This document shows, piece after piece, positions 16,748 through 23,649 of a DNA stretch of 64,000 nucleotides. Position 1 is the stretch's first letter. Each line of letters opens with the position of its first letter. The notes beneath the pieces were generated by a model. The model worked only from the letters and a program-made list of their open reading frames with translations, was not told where the DNA came from and searched no databases. The translations under genes were made by a program, and so were the position numbers. Source of the stretch: Goodfellowiella coeruleoviolacea (GTDB lineage Bacteria; Actinomycetota; Actinomycetes; Mycobacteriales; Pseudonocardiaceae); assembly GCF_024171785.1 (NCBI RefSeq), contig NZ_JAMTCK010000010.1:293158-357157 (forward strand), in the 5' to 3' direction.

Positions 16748-17116
16748 ATGCACGTCCACGACACGCCCGCCACCGGCGACACCCCGCCGATCACCCGCTC
16801 GGTCCTGCTCGACCAACCACTGCCGGCGGCCCGCGCCACCCACCGGGTCGAGATCCGGCGCATCACCATCGCCCCCCACCACGCCGGGGGCCTGCACGTG
16901 CACAACTGCCCGGTGTTCGGCAGCGTCGAAACCGGGTCCGTGGTCTACCAGATCGAGGGCGAGCCGGCGTCCGTGCTCGGCCCGGGTGATGTCTTCTACG
17001 AACCGCAGGGCGTGCGCATCGCCCGCTTCGACGCCCAGGAGGACGGCGTCACCTTCCTCGGGTACTTCCTGCTCGACGCCGACGAGTCACCCGAGATCGA
17101 CTTCCCGAGTCCGTGA
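16748..17116 (+). CDS. Small cupin-domain protein
   Basis: 122 aa, one cupin barrel. Motif 1 is GGLHVHNCPVFGSVETG with two His and a Glu as potential metal ligands; motif 2, LGPGDVFYEPQGVRIARF, lacks the usual His, so metal binding may be incomplete. ATG 16748 follows AAGGAAGGA; a longer frame from 16691 would overlap the operator. It stands alone between the catabolic island and the TetR region. Function unknown; such proteins often bind or isomerise small acids. Confidence 0.75.
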   Translation: MHVHDTPATGDTPPITRSVLLDQPLPAARATHRVEIRRITIAPHHAGGLHVHNCPVFGSVETGSVVYQIEGEPASVLGPGDVFYEPQGVRIARFDAQEDGVTFLGYFLLDADESPEIDFPSP

Positions 17117-17232
17117 TGGCTTGGTCAGGCTCGGTGCCCGAGGCCGACTCGTTGGCCTGGTCGTAGTCGCGGCACAGGCGCAGGACCGTCGCCGGCGAAG
17201 GACGTTGGCTTAAAGGCGGACGACTGCCCGGC

Positions 17233-18051
17233 TCATTGCACGTTCCGGGTGTCGCCGGTGAGGGCTCGTCCGATGAACGAGGCGTACATCCGTACGAACA
17301 GCCGCCGGGGTAACAGATACTTCGCCATGAGGTCGGCGATGGTGTTGGCGGCTCCGGGGATGACGTGGGCGCGTCGGCCGAGACTGGTCAACGCGGTCCG
17401 CGCGACCCGGGAGGACGCCATCTTGGTACCCGGGATCTTGCTGAAGTCGATACCGGCCGCTTTGTCCAAGCCCTCGGTCTGTGTCTGCCCAGGGGAGACG
17501 ACCAGGACGTCAACCCCATCCCTTTTCAGTTCATAGTTCAATGCCTGTCCCAGGGACAGGACGTAGGCCTTCACCGCGGCGTAGTTGGCCTCGAAGGGAA
17601 CCGGGCCGGCAGCGATGACAGAGGACACCAGAATGATCGCTCCGCGTCCTCGCCGCGCGAACTGGCCGCCGAAGCGGTGCGCCAACTGCAGGGGCACCGC
17701 CCCGTGCAAGGTGAGGACGTCGAGTTCGGCGGTCAGCGTATTGGCTACCAGTGCGCCGCCGAAGTAGACCCCGGCGGCCGCGACGACGATGCCGACATCG
17801 AGGTCGGCGGCCTGCTGCCACAGGTCGTCGACGGCTCCGGAGGTAAGCAGATCGAGAGCGACGACTTTGTTGGTGGTGCCGTGTGTGCGGGAGAGTTCGG
17901 CCGCCAAGGCATCGAGGCGGTCCTTGCGGCGTGCCACCAGGACGACGTTGACGCCGGCTGCGGCCAGCTCACGGGCGAATTGTTCGCCGATGCCAGAGGA
18001 GGCACCGGTGACGACCGCATAGCGGCCGTAGGTGCTGCGCAGGTCCTTCAT
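17233..18051 (-). CDS. SDR-family dehydrogenase with a TTA codon
   Basis: 272 aa. TGASSGIG at residues 15-22, VAAAGVY, and catalytic Ser and Tyr-x-x-x-Lys in VSSVIAAGPVPFEANYAAVK. The longer C-terminus (KYLLPRRLFVRMYASF) resembles membrane-associated SDRs of the DltE/YqjQ kind. One Leu in KYLLPRR is encoded by TTA (17311-17313), rare in this genome type and often a bldA checkpoint. It is the last of three minus-strand genes behind the TetR gene at 20865, spaced 110 bp from the next. Confidence 0.85.
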   Translation of the reverse strand: MKDLRSTYGRYAVVTGASSGIGEQFARELAAAGVNVVLVARRKDRLDALAAELSRTHGTTNKVVALDLLTSGAVDDLWQQAADLDVGIVVAAAGVYFGGALVANTLTAELDVLTLHGAVPLQLAHRFGGQFARRGRGAIILVSSVIAAGPVPFEANYAAVKAYVLSLGQALNYELKRDGVDVLVVSPGQTQTEGLDKAAGIDFSKIPGTKMASSRVARTALTSLGRRAHVIPGAANTIADLMAKYLLPRRLFVRMYASFIGRALTGDTRNVQ

Positions 18052-18161
18052 GGTGTCTCCACTTCCTCAGCGGCACACGTGGGAGCCGAGCCGTGGATCA
18101 GTGGCGATCTCGGCCAAGTTCTCCGGTGGTGAAAAGGGAGCTGTAGCTCGCGGGTGTCTGG

Positions 18162-19754
18162 TCAGCCGGCCGGCAACTCGGTCGGGAGGGTGAGGGTCAG
18201 GGGTGTGACGAGGGCCTGGTGGGCCTTCCGGAGACCGGTGGCGGTAGCGGTCGGCTCGCCGGTGCCGAGGTTGCGGTTGTAGTAGGGATGGGCGCCGCTG
18301 GCGACCAGCAGACGGAGCCGGTGGCCCGGGGCGAAGCGGTGGCCGGCCGGGCCGAGGTCGATCTCCACGGGTACGCCGTCGGCGAGGCCCGCGTCGGTGA
18401 TGCGCAGGTAACCGTCGACCACGCTGCGCACCTGGCCGTCTTCGTGGACGTCCAGGAGTCGCAGGAAAAGGTCAGCGCTGACGGCGTCCGAGCAGAAGGT
18501 CGTGGCGGCGCGGACGCGACCGGCGAGGTCCATCGGCTCGGACAACGGCTCGCTGGTGAAGGCACGCACGTCGGGCCGTCGCTCAAGAGGACCGCTGTCC
18601 CAGACGCCGCCGACGTCACCCGCGCCGAGGGTGGCCATCGCGACGGAGGGGGTGGGGTCTGCCGGGTCGTAGGTCCATTCGACTCGGGAGAACGCATCGT
18701 CGGGGGTGTCGACCAGTCGGCCGCCTGCAGCGACGTGGAAGGTCGTGGTCCCGGGCTCTCGCCAGTCCGCGCACTCCACCCAGCCGGGCTCCGCGCCGGT
18801 GCGGTAGTAGCGCAGGACGCCGGAGCGGGCGCTACCGACGCCGCGTACGTGGGTGTTGAACCAGGCCAGCCTCTCGGCCATCGAGATCCGGGAGTCGAGG
18901 GCGGCGTGTGCCCACGGGCCGATGACGAACCGATGCGGCAGGCTGCTGCCGCTCTTGTTGAGGCGTTCGAAGTCCTGCCAACTGTAGGTGCGGTGGTAGT
19001 CGTACCAGCCGCCGATGTGCAGGACCGGCGCCGGCGGGTCGTCCAGCAGCGCGGAGTAGTCCAACGGGCGCCAGTGCGGGTCGCCGCCGTCGTGGGCGAG
19101 GCGCTCCTGGTAGAAGTCGAGCGTGGAGCCGGTGGCGGCAACGTCCGCCTCGTTGAGGGGCAGCCGGTTGTAGGGGTTCTGATCAACCCGGGTGCCTCCG
19201 GCTTGCTGCATGGCGGTCCAGCTCAGCGCGAGTTCGAGCGCGAATCCACCGCCCGGATACCAGGAGCTGACCCGGTCGGTGCTGTACATCGCGGTGGCGA
19301 TCGCTTTCAGGCTGGTCGGCCGGGTGGAGGCGGTGGCCCATGAGCTGAAGGCGTGATAGCTGGCACCGGTGAGGCCGAGGGCCCCGTTGAACCACGGCTG
19401 CCGTTCGATCCACCGGACGGTGGCGGCGCCGTCGGCGGCCTCGTCGAAGTACGAGGTGCTGGTGCGGGTGCTTTGCACCAGGCAGGCGTATCCGTGGGAC
19501 GCCCAGGCGATCACCTCGCCCAGGAAGAAAGCGGTGACCTCCGGCGGGAAGGACGCCGGGTCGTAGGGCGTGCGGATGAGTACGGCCGGCACCTTGGCCA
19601 CGCCCACCGGGAGCGCCAGGATGCCGGTGAGTTCGAAGCCGTCGTCGGCGGCGACGATCACTGGGTCGGTGAGTTCGACGGTGTGTGGACCGAGTGGACC
19701 GTAATGCTGCTCGACGGTCTTCCGGCGCTGATCGTCGACGATCGTGACGGCCAT
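18162..19754 (-). CDS. CocE/NonD-family hydrolase
   Basis: 530 aa. The N-terminal alpha/beta-hydrolase domain has IRTPYDP and the nucleophile region GLTGASYHAFSSW; the elbow Ser is followed by Tyr-His-Ala rather than the common Tyr-Gly-Gly. GGWYDYH and GPWAHA are the family motifs carrying the acid and His. The C-terminal jelly-roll domain starts about residue 330. Family members cleave esters or X-Pro amides. Of two tandem ATGs, the second (19754) has better spacing from AAGGAG. It lies between an MDR dehydrogenase and an SDR, suggesting a short oxidation-hydrolysis route. Confidence 0.82.
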   Translation of the reverse strand: MAVTIVDDQRRKTVEQHYGPLGPHTVELTDPVIVAADDGFELTGILALPVGVAKVPAVLIRTPYDPASFPPEVTAFFLGEVIAWASHGYACLVQSTRTSTSYFDEAADGAATVRWIERQPWFNGALGLTGASYHAFSSWATASTRPTSLKAIATAMYSTDRVSSWYPGGGFALELALSWTAMQQAGGTRVDQNPYNRLPLNEADVAATGSTLDFYQERLAHDGGDPHWRPLDYSALLDDPPAPVLHIGGWYDYHRTYSWQDFERLNKSGSSLPHRFVIGPWAHAALDSRISMAERLAWFNTHVRGVGSARSGVLRYYRTGAEPGWVECADWREPGTTTFHVAAGGRLVDTPDDAFSRVEWTYDPADPTPSVAMATLGAGDVGGVWDSGPLERRPDVRAFTSEPLSEPMDLAGRVRAATTFCSDAVSADLFLRLLDVHEDGQVRSVVDGYLRITDAGLADGVPVEIDLGPAGHRFAPGHRLRLLVASGAHPYYNRNLGTGEPTATATGLRKAHQALVTPLTLTLPTELPAG

Positions 19755-19841
19755 CATTCTCCTTGCTGCGCTTTTGAGGGTCAGGCTCCGTCCGGGCCAC
19801 TCAGGGGCGAGGCCCGGACGGGTTTCTTCGTTGCGGTGGCG

Positions 19842-20783
19842 TCAGTCGGCCGTGATGATCAGCTTGCCGCGCTTGCCGAGGCGTTTCTGTTCGAGTTCGG
19901 TGAGGGCCGGGATGGCCTGAGAGAGCGGGACCGTGCGGGCGATCGGCAGCTGCAACGTTCCTGCGGCGGCGGTCGCCACGACGGTTTCGAGGTCGGCCGC
20001 GTTCGGCTGGGTGGCAAAGACGTGGAAGGGTCCGGGCAACGCGCTCCGCAGGTAGTTGCCGAGTGAAGGGTGGACGCCGACGATCCGGCCGCCGGGCCGT
20101 AGCATTTTCCGCGCCTCGCCGAGCGGGAGCGTGCCAGGGACGCCCGCGGCGTCGAGGACGAGGTCGAATCGGCCGGCCAGCGCCTGGGGGTCGAAGTCGA
20201 AAGCGACGACCGGGTCGACACCGAGTTCATGCGCCTCGGTCGCCGCGGTGTCGCGGCAGCTGCCACCGACCTCTGCTCCACGCGCCAGGGCGAGCTGCAC
20301 GGCGCAGCGGCCCACCGCGCCCAGGCAGCCGTGGATGAACACGGCCTGTCCCCGCTGAAGCTTCCCCCGCGTGACCAAGGCCTGCAGGGCGGTGACCCCC
20401 ACGATCGGAAGCGTGGCGCCCTGTTCGAAGGACAGGTCTTCCGGTTTGCGCACGACGTCGTCCTCGTGCGCGACGATGACGTCGGCGAACGCGCCCGACG
20501 CCTTGATCCGGGTACCGCCGACGACCGGGTCCCCGACGCGAACCCGGGTCACCCGCTCACCGACCTCCTCGACGACACCGGCGAAGTCATAGCCGAGTGC
20601 CCGCGGGAATTTGCGACCGGTCACGAATTTCAGACGGCCGGCGCGGATGCCCCAGTCCATCGGATTGGCCGAGGCCGCACGCATGCGGACCAGGACCTCG
20701 TTCGCCCCAAGGGGTGCGGGCTCGAACTCCTCGAGCCGCATGACCTCCGGCCCGCCGTACTCGTGGTACTGGATGCGCTTCAT
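19842..20783 (-). CDS. Zinc-independent MDR dehydrogenase / quinone-oxidoreductase-like
   Basis: 313 aa. MKRIQYHEYGGPEVM, GYDFAGVVEEVG and the nucleotide loop HGCLGAVGRCAVQLA (usual form HGaaGgVG) identify the quinone oxidoreductase branch of the MDR superfamily; structural-zinc cysteines are absent. ATG 20783 follows GGAGA at 7-nt spacing and gives the standard N-terminus, so the longer upstream frame is rejected. It is divergent from the TetR gene, with a long palindrome between, and is the probable first gene of the TetR-controlled set. Confidence 0.88.
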   Translation of the reverse strand: MKRIQYHEYGGPEVMRLEEFEPAPLGANEVLVRMRAASANPMDWGIRAGRLKFVTGRKFPRALGYDFAGVVEEVGERVTRVRVGDPVVGGTRIKASGAFADVIVAHEDDVVRKPEDLSFEQGATLPIVGVTALQALVTRGKLQRGQAVFIHGCLGAVGRCAVQLALARGAEVGGSCRDTAATEAHELGVDPVVAFDFDPQALAGRFDLVLDAAGVPGTLPLGEARKMLRPGGRIVGVHPSLGNYLRSALPGPFHVFATQPNAADLETVVATAAAGTLQLPIARTVPLSQAIPALTELEQKRLGKRGKLIITAD

Positions 20784-20804
20784 GATCGTTCTCCGACCTC
20801 TGAC

Positions 20805-20850
20805 GGGACTTAGTTCCATCAACGTAGCACGGGTGATGAAACCAAGTCCT
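20805..20850. promoter_or_regulatory. 46-bp imperfect inverted repeat between MDR and TetR genes
   Basis: Left arm GGGACTTAGTTCCATCA (20805-20821) and right arm TGATGAAACCAAGTCCT (20834-20850) match at 14 of 17 positions with a 12-nt spacer. It fills the 81-bp divergent intergenic region, so it is the likely operator of the adjacent TetR protein. Confidence 0.55.
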
Positions 20851-20864
20851 GTAAGGTGGGTCTC

Positions 20865-21431
20865 ATGCCTCGCTGGAAACCGAACGCCCGCGCGCGGCTC
20901 GCCGCGGCAGCGCTCGACCTGTTCGAGGAACGCGGGTACGAGAACACCAGCGTCATCGACATCGCCCAGCGCGCCGGATTAGGAAAAACCACGTTCTTTC
21001 GGCATTTTCAGGACAAACGTGAGGTGCTCTTCGGCGACGGGACGCTGGACGCGATACTCGTCGACGCCATCACGTCAGCGGCTGAGACCGCCACACCGCT
21101 TGAGGTCATGGCGCGCGCCCTGGAGATCGTTGGACAGTACGCGTTCACGTCGGAGCGCCGCGCGTTCGTCGCCCGTCGACAGAAGGTGATCGACGCCAAC
21201 CCGGAACTGCGAGAGCGGGAGGCACTCAAGAACCTGGCCCTCACCGCAGCGGTCACCGACGCGCTCAAGCGACGCGGCGTATCGGACCTGAACGCCCGCG
21301 TCGCCGCGGAACTGGGCGCGCTGGCCTTGAGGATTGCCTACGAGCGATGGAGCGAAACCACCGGCGACGAGGAATTCGGCGTGATCGCCCGCCACGCTCT
21401 CGACGAGGTACGGGCGGCGACCCTGCGCTGA
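20865..21431 (+). CDS. TetR-family repressor with a TTA codon
   Basis: 188 aa. N-terminal HTH: LAAAALDLFEERGYENTSV then IAQRAGLGKTTFFRHFQDKREVLF (residues about 13-58 in total). The ligand domain is short and not diagnostic. Codon 39 (20979-20981), the Leu in RAGLGK, is TTA. ATG 20865 follows AAGGTGGG. Divergence from the MDR dehydrogenase and the intervening palindrome point to local repression of the 20783-17233 gene set. Confidence 0.88.
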   Translation: MPRWKPNARARLAAAALDLFEERGYENTSVIDIAQRAGLGKTTFFRHFQDKREVLFGDGTLDAILVDAITSAAETATPLEVMARALEIVGQYAFTSERRAFVARRQKVIDANPELREREALKNLALTAAVTDALKRRGVSDLNARVAAELGALALRIAYERWSETTGDEEFGVIARHALDEVRAATLR

Positions 21432-21487
21432 CGCCCGAGGTGCGGGTGCCGACACCGACTGCTGATCGTTCACCCCGACGGACCGGA

Positions 21488-21698
21488 TGCCGCTCGCCGG
21501 GTTGCCGCACCGGTTACCCGGCCGGCACCTGCGCCGGCTTGTGCCGCTGGTGCGGCCAGACACGATCCTCCGCTGGCACCGCGACCTGCTCAAGCGTCAC
21601 CACGCCGCGACGTGTGCACCGAAACGGTGCGGGCGCCCACTCCCGTAGCCCGGTCGATTCGCGTCCTGCGCCTGGTTCGGGAGAGCTTGTCCTGGGGT
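21488..21698 (+). pseudogene. Decayed DDE/integrase-type transposase fragment
   Basis: Reads LPHRLPGRHLRRL, VRPDTILRWHRDLLKRHHA and PKRCGRPLP before a stop, then shifts frame and continues RSIRVLRLVRESLSWG. This order (RPDTILRWHRDLL, KR-GRP, RSIR-L-LRLVRE-SWG) is the N-terminal part of common actinobacterial rve-type transposases. The catalytic core is missing, so it is a relic. Confidence 0.6.
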
Positions 21699-21710
21699 GA
21701 GGGGGACTAT

Positions 21711-21728
21711 CTTTTGTTGACACTGAAA
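21711..21728 (+). repeat. Short repeated element, copy 1
   Basis: CTTTTGTTGACACTGAAA, matching 34524-34542 except for one extra G there. It lies directly after the transposase relic and is enclosed by GGGGACT (21703-21709) and AGTCCCC (21741-21747), plus inner ACTAT/ATAGT arms. The rest of 21432-21819 shows no gene other than the relic. Confidence 0.5.
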
Positions 21729-21819
21729 CTATAGTGGACAAGTCCCCATTTGAACGATCACCGGTTGCGGTCCCTGCCCTCGCCGCCACCAAGATCCGAC
21801 CGCGTTTCCGGGCGGCGCC

Positions 21820-22839
21820 TCAGGCGCTGCCCGGGGACGGCTCGTCGAGCACGCCCAGCAGGGCCGAGGCGATGAGGGCGACCGCCCGGTCACCGTCGTC
21901 GGCCAGCTGCCGCAGGACACCCCGCGCGAGGGGCGCCGGCAGCTCAACGAGCGCCTGGGTCAGGCGTATCCGCACCGCCGTGTCCGCGGTGCCCGCCGCG
22001 AGTTCGGCGACCAGCGCGGCCGTGATCCGCTCCGCGCACCCCGGGTCCAGGGACAACGTGCCCAGGACCTCGGCCGCCTCGACGTCGTTGGTGCCCCCGA
22101 CCACCATGTCGACGAGCGCCGGCACGGCCGCGGTCGCGCCACGCCTGCCCAGTGCCAGGGCAGCGTGCCCCCGCACCGTCGGGTCCGCATCCCCCAGCGC
22201 GTCCGCGAGCACCGCGGTCGCCTGGTCACCGGACATCTCGGCGATCGCCAGGACCGCGCGGCGCCGGATGTCGACGTTGTCCGAACGCATGCCGGGCGCC
22301 ACGCTCGCCACGCCCTCGCCGCCGGTCCGCGCGAGCGCCCACCGCAGGGCGCCGGCGACGTTCGGGTCGGATTCGGCGAGGACCGCCCTGGCCAGCAGCT
22401 CGGTGGGAACCGGCCCGTCCTCGGTCGGCGCCAGGACGACCTGCTGACGACGCGCGGCCCGAGGCGAGTTGAGCCCGTGCAGGAGTTCGACCACACGCAG
22501 GACGCCCTGCCAGCCGAGGGGCGCCGAGGTTTCGATCGCACGGAGTCGGTCGAGCAGCTCCTGCTCCCGCCTCAGGCGGTCTTCGGTCCGTCGGATGAGG
22601 TCGCCGACCAGTGCCGACGGCGCGAAGTCGGGGTCTTCCAGCGCGCGTGCGATCTGCCGCAGCGACAACCCCAGCGACCGCAGGCCTTCCACGTGGAAGA
22701 TCCGGCGGATGTCGTCCTCGGAGTACTCGCGGTAGCCCCCCACGGTGCGGCCGGTCGGCCGCACCAGCCCCAGGGAGTCGTAGTGCCGGAGCATCCGGGT
22801 GCTCACCCCGGAGCGCCGGGCCACCTCGCCGATCAGCAC
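21820..22839 (-). CDS. MerR-family regulator fused to HEAT repeats
   Basis: 339 aa. The N-terminal MerR domain reads IGEVARRSGVSTRMLRHYDS, LGLVRPTGRTVGGYREYSEDD, followed by the dimerisation helix (residues about 75-110). From about residue 140 to the end come HEAT/PBS-lyase-like repeats (for example DPTVRGHAALALGRRGA and NVDIRRRAVLAIAEM) instead of a small effector domain. GTG 22839 is used, with GGGGAG upstream; it overlaps the preceding HEAT gene by 7 bp. The likely target is the MerR-type promoter at 23531-23561 in front of the pair. Ligand unknown. Confidence 0.85.
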   Translation of the reverse strand: MLIGEVARRSGVSTRMLRHYDSLGLVRPTGRTVGGYREYSEDDIRRIFHVEGLRSLGLSLRQIARALEDPDFAPSALVGDLIRRTEDRLRREQELLDRLRAIETSAPLGWQGVLRVVELLHGLNSPRAARRQQVVLAPTEDGPVPTELLARAVLAESDPNVAGALRWALARTGGEGVASVAPGMRSDNVDIRRRAVLAIAEMSGDQATAVLADALGDADPTVRGHAALALGRRGATAAVPALVDMVVGGTNDVEAAEVLGTLSLDPGCAERITAALVAELAAGTADTAVRIRLTQALVELPAPLARGVLRQLADDGDRAVALIASALLGVLDEPSPGSA

Positions 22840-23519
22840 GCTGCTCCCCCACCCCCTTCCCCACCGAGCGCGACGATCCGCCTCGCCTCGTCGACGGCCG
22901 CGTCGAAATCCGCCTCCGGGTCGCGGAGCAGCCGCTCGGTGGCACGGGCGTGCGCGCGCACCGCCGGGTCCGCACTCGCCAGCCCGGCCCGCAGGGCGGG
23001 CTCGACCACGTCTCCCAGCGCGACCAGGGCCCGACTGAGGCTCAGCCGCACGTCGCGGTCGCCGCGGCCGAGCTGCGCGGCCAGGTCCTCAGCCAGCCCT
23101 GCCCGCTCCTGCGGCGGCACGAGCACCACAGCGGCACGCCACGCGCTGCGCGCGACCTCGTCGTCGGCGTCGTGCAGCAACGACCGGGTGATCGCGGGCC
23201 AGGCGCTCCTGTCCCCGATCTTGGACAGCGTGTGCAACGCCTGGCTGCGGGCCTGCGCGCGCTCGGACCGCAGCTCCGCGACGAGACCGGGCACCGTGAT
23301 CTGCGCCGGGAGCCGGGTCAGCGCCCAGGTGAGCATGTCGCGGACGTAGAAGTCCGGCTCGATCGCGCACCGGGCCACGAGCGCGTCGACGAGACCGGGG
23401 TCGGCCTGGGTGCCCGCCGCCAGCGCCGCCCGCAGGCGCGTCGACGGGTTGTCCGCGCCCAACGCGTCCAGCAGGCGCGTGTCCTGGGAATTCCGGGGTG
23501 TCGAGTTGATGGGGACCAC
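22833..23519 (-). CDS. HEAT-repeat protein, partner of the MerR-HEAT regulator
   Basis: About 228 aa made of helical HEAT repeats (LVDALVARCAIEPDFYVRDML, VAELRSERAQARSQALHTL and others, seen as units along the whole length). No enzyme motif is visible. Start is uncertain: the GTG at 23519 overlaps the only SD sequence, AGGAGG (23524-23519), while an in-frame ATC at 23510 has ideal 8-nt spacing. It is cotranscribed with the MerR-HEAT gene and may act with it as a sensor or scaffold. Confidence 0.7.
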   Translation of the reverse strand: MVPINSTPRNSQDTRLLDALGADNPSTRLRAALAAGTQADPGLVDALVARCAIEPDFYVRDMLTWALTRLPAQITVPGLVAELRSERAQARSQALHTLSKIGDRSAWPAITRSLLHDADDEVARSAWRAAVVLVPPQERAGLAEDLAAQLGRGDRDVRLSLSRALVALGDVVEPALRAGLASADPAVRAHARATERLLRDPEADFDAAVDEARRIVALGGEGGGGAAC

Positions 23520-23530
23520 CTCCTGGAGGC

Positions 23531-23561
23531 AGTGAAGACCTTGTCACAGTGTCAAGGTCAA
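23531..23561 (-). promoter_or_regulatory. MerR-type promoter with operator in a 19-bp spacer
   Basis: On the minus strand, -35 TTGACC (23561-23556) and -10 TTCACT (23536-23531) are 19 bp apart. Within lies a 21-bp near-palindrome with arms ACCTTG and CAAGGT (23538-23558), mismatched at one symmetric pair plus centre. Long spacers with such dyads are the hallmark of MerR-activated promoters. Confidence 0.65.
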
Positions 23562-23603
23562 GCGCGTGCTGCCCCCGGAGGCGGCCCGAGAGTTGAGCAG
23601 CCC

Positions 23604-23639
23604 GGCCCGGGCCCGCGGCGGCCAGGAACGAGCCGGGCC
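23604..23639 (-). terminator. GC hairpin downstream of the SARP gene
   Basis: GGCCCGG (23604-23610) pairs with CCGGGCC (23633-23639) just past the SARP stop codon. No T-run follows. Confidence 0.35.
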
Positions 23640-23649
23640 CCGCGGGGGC

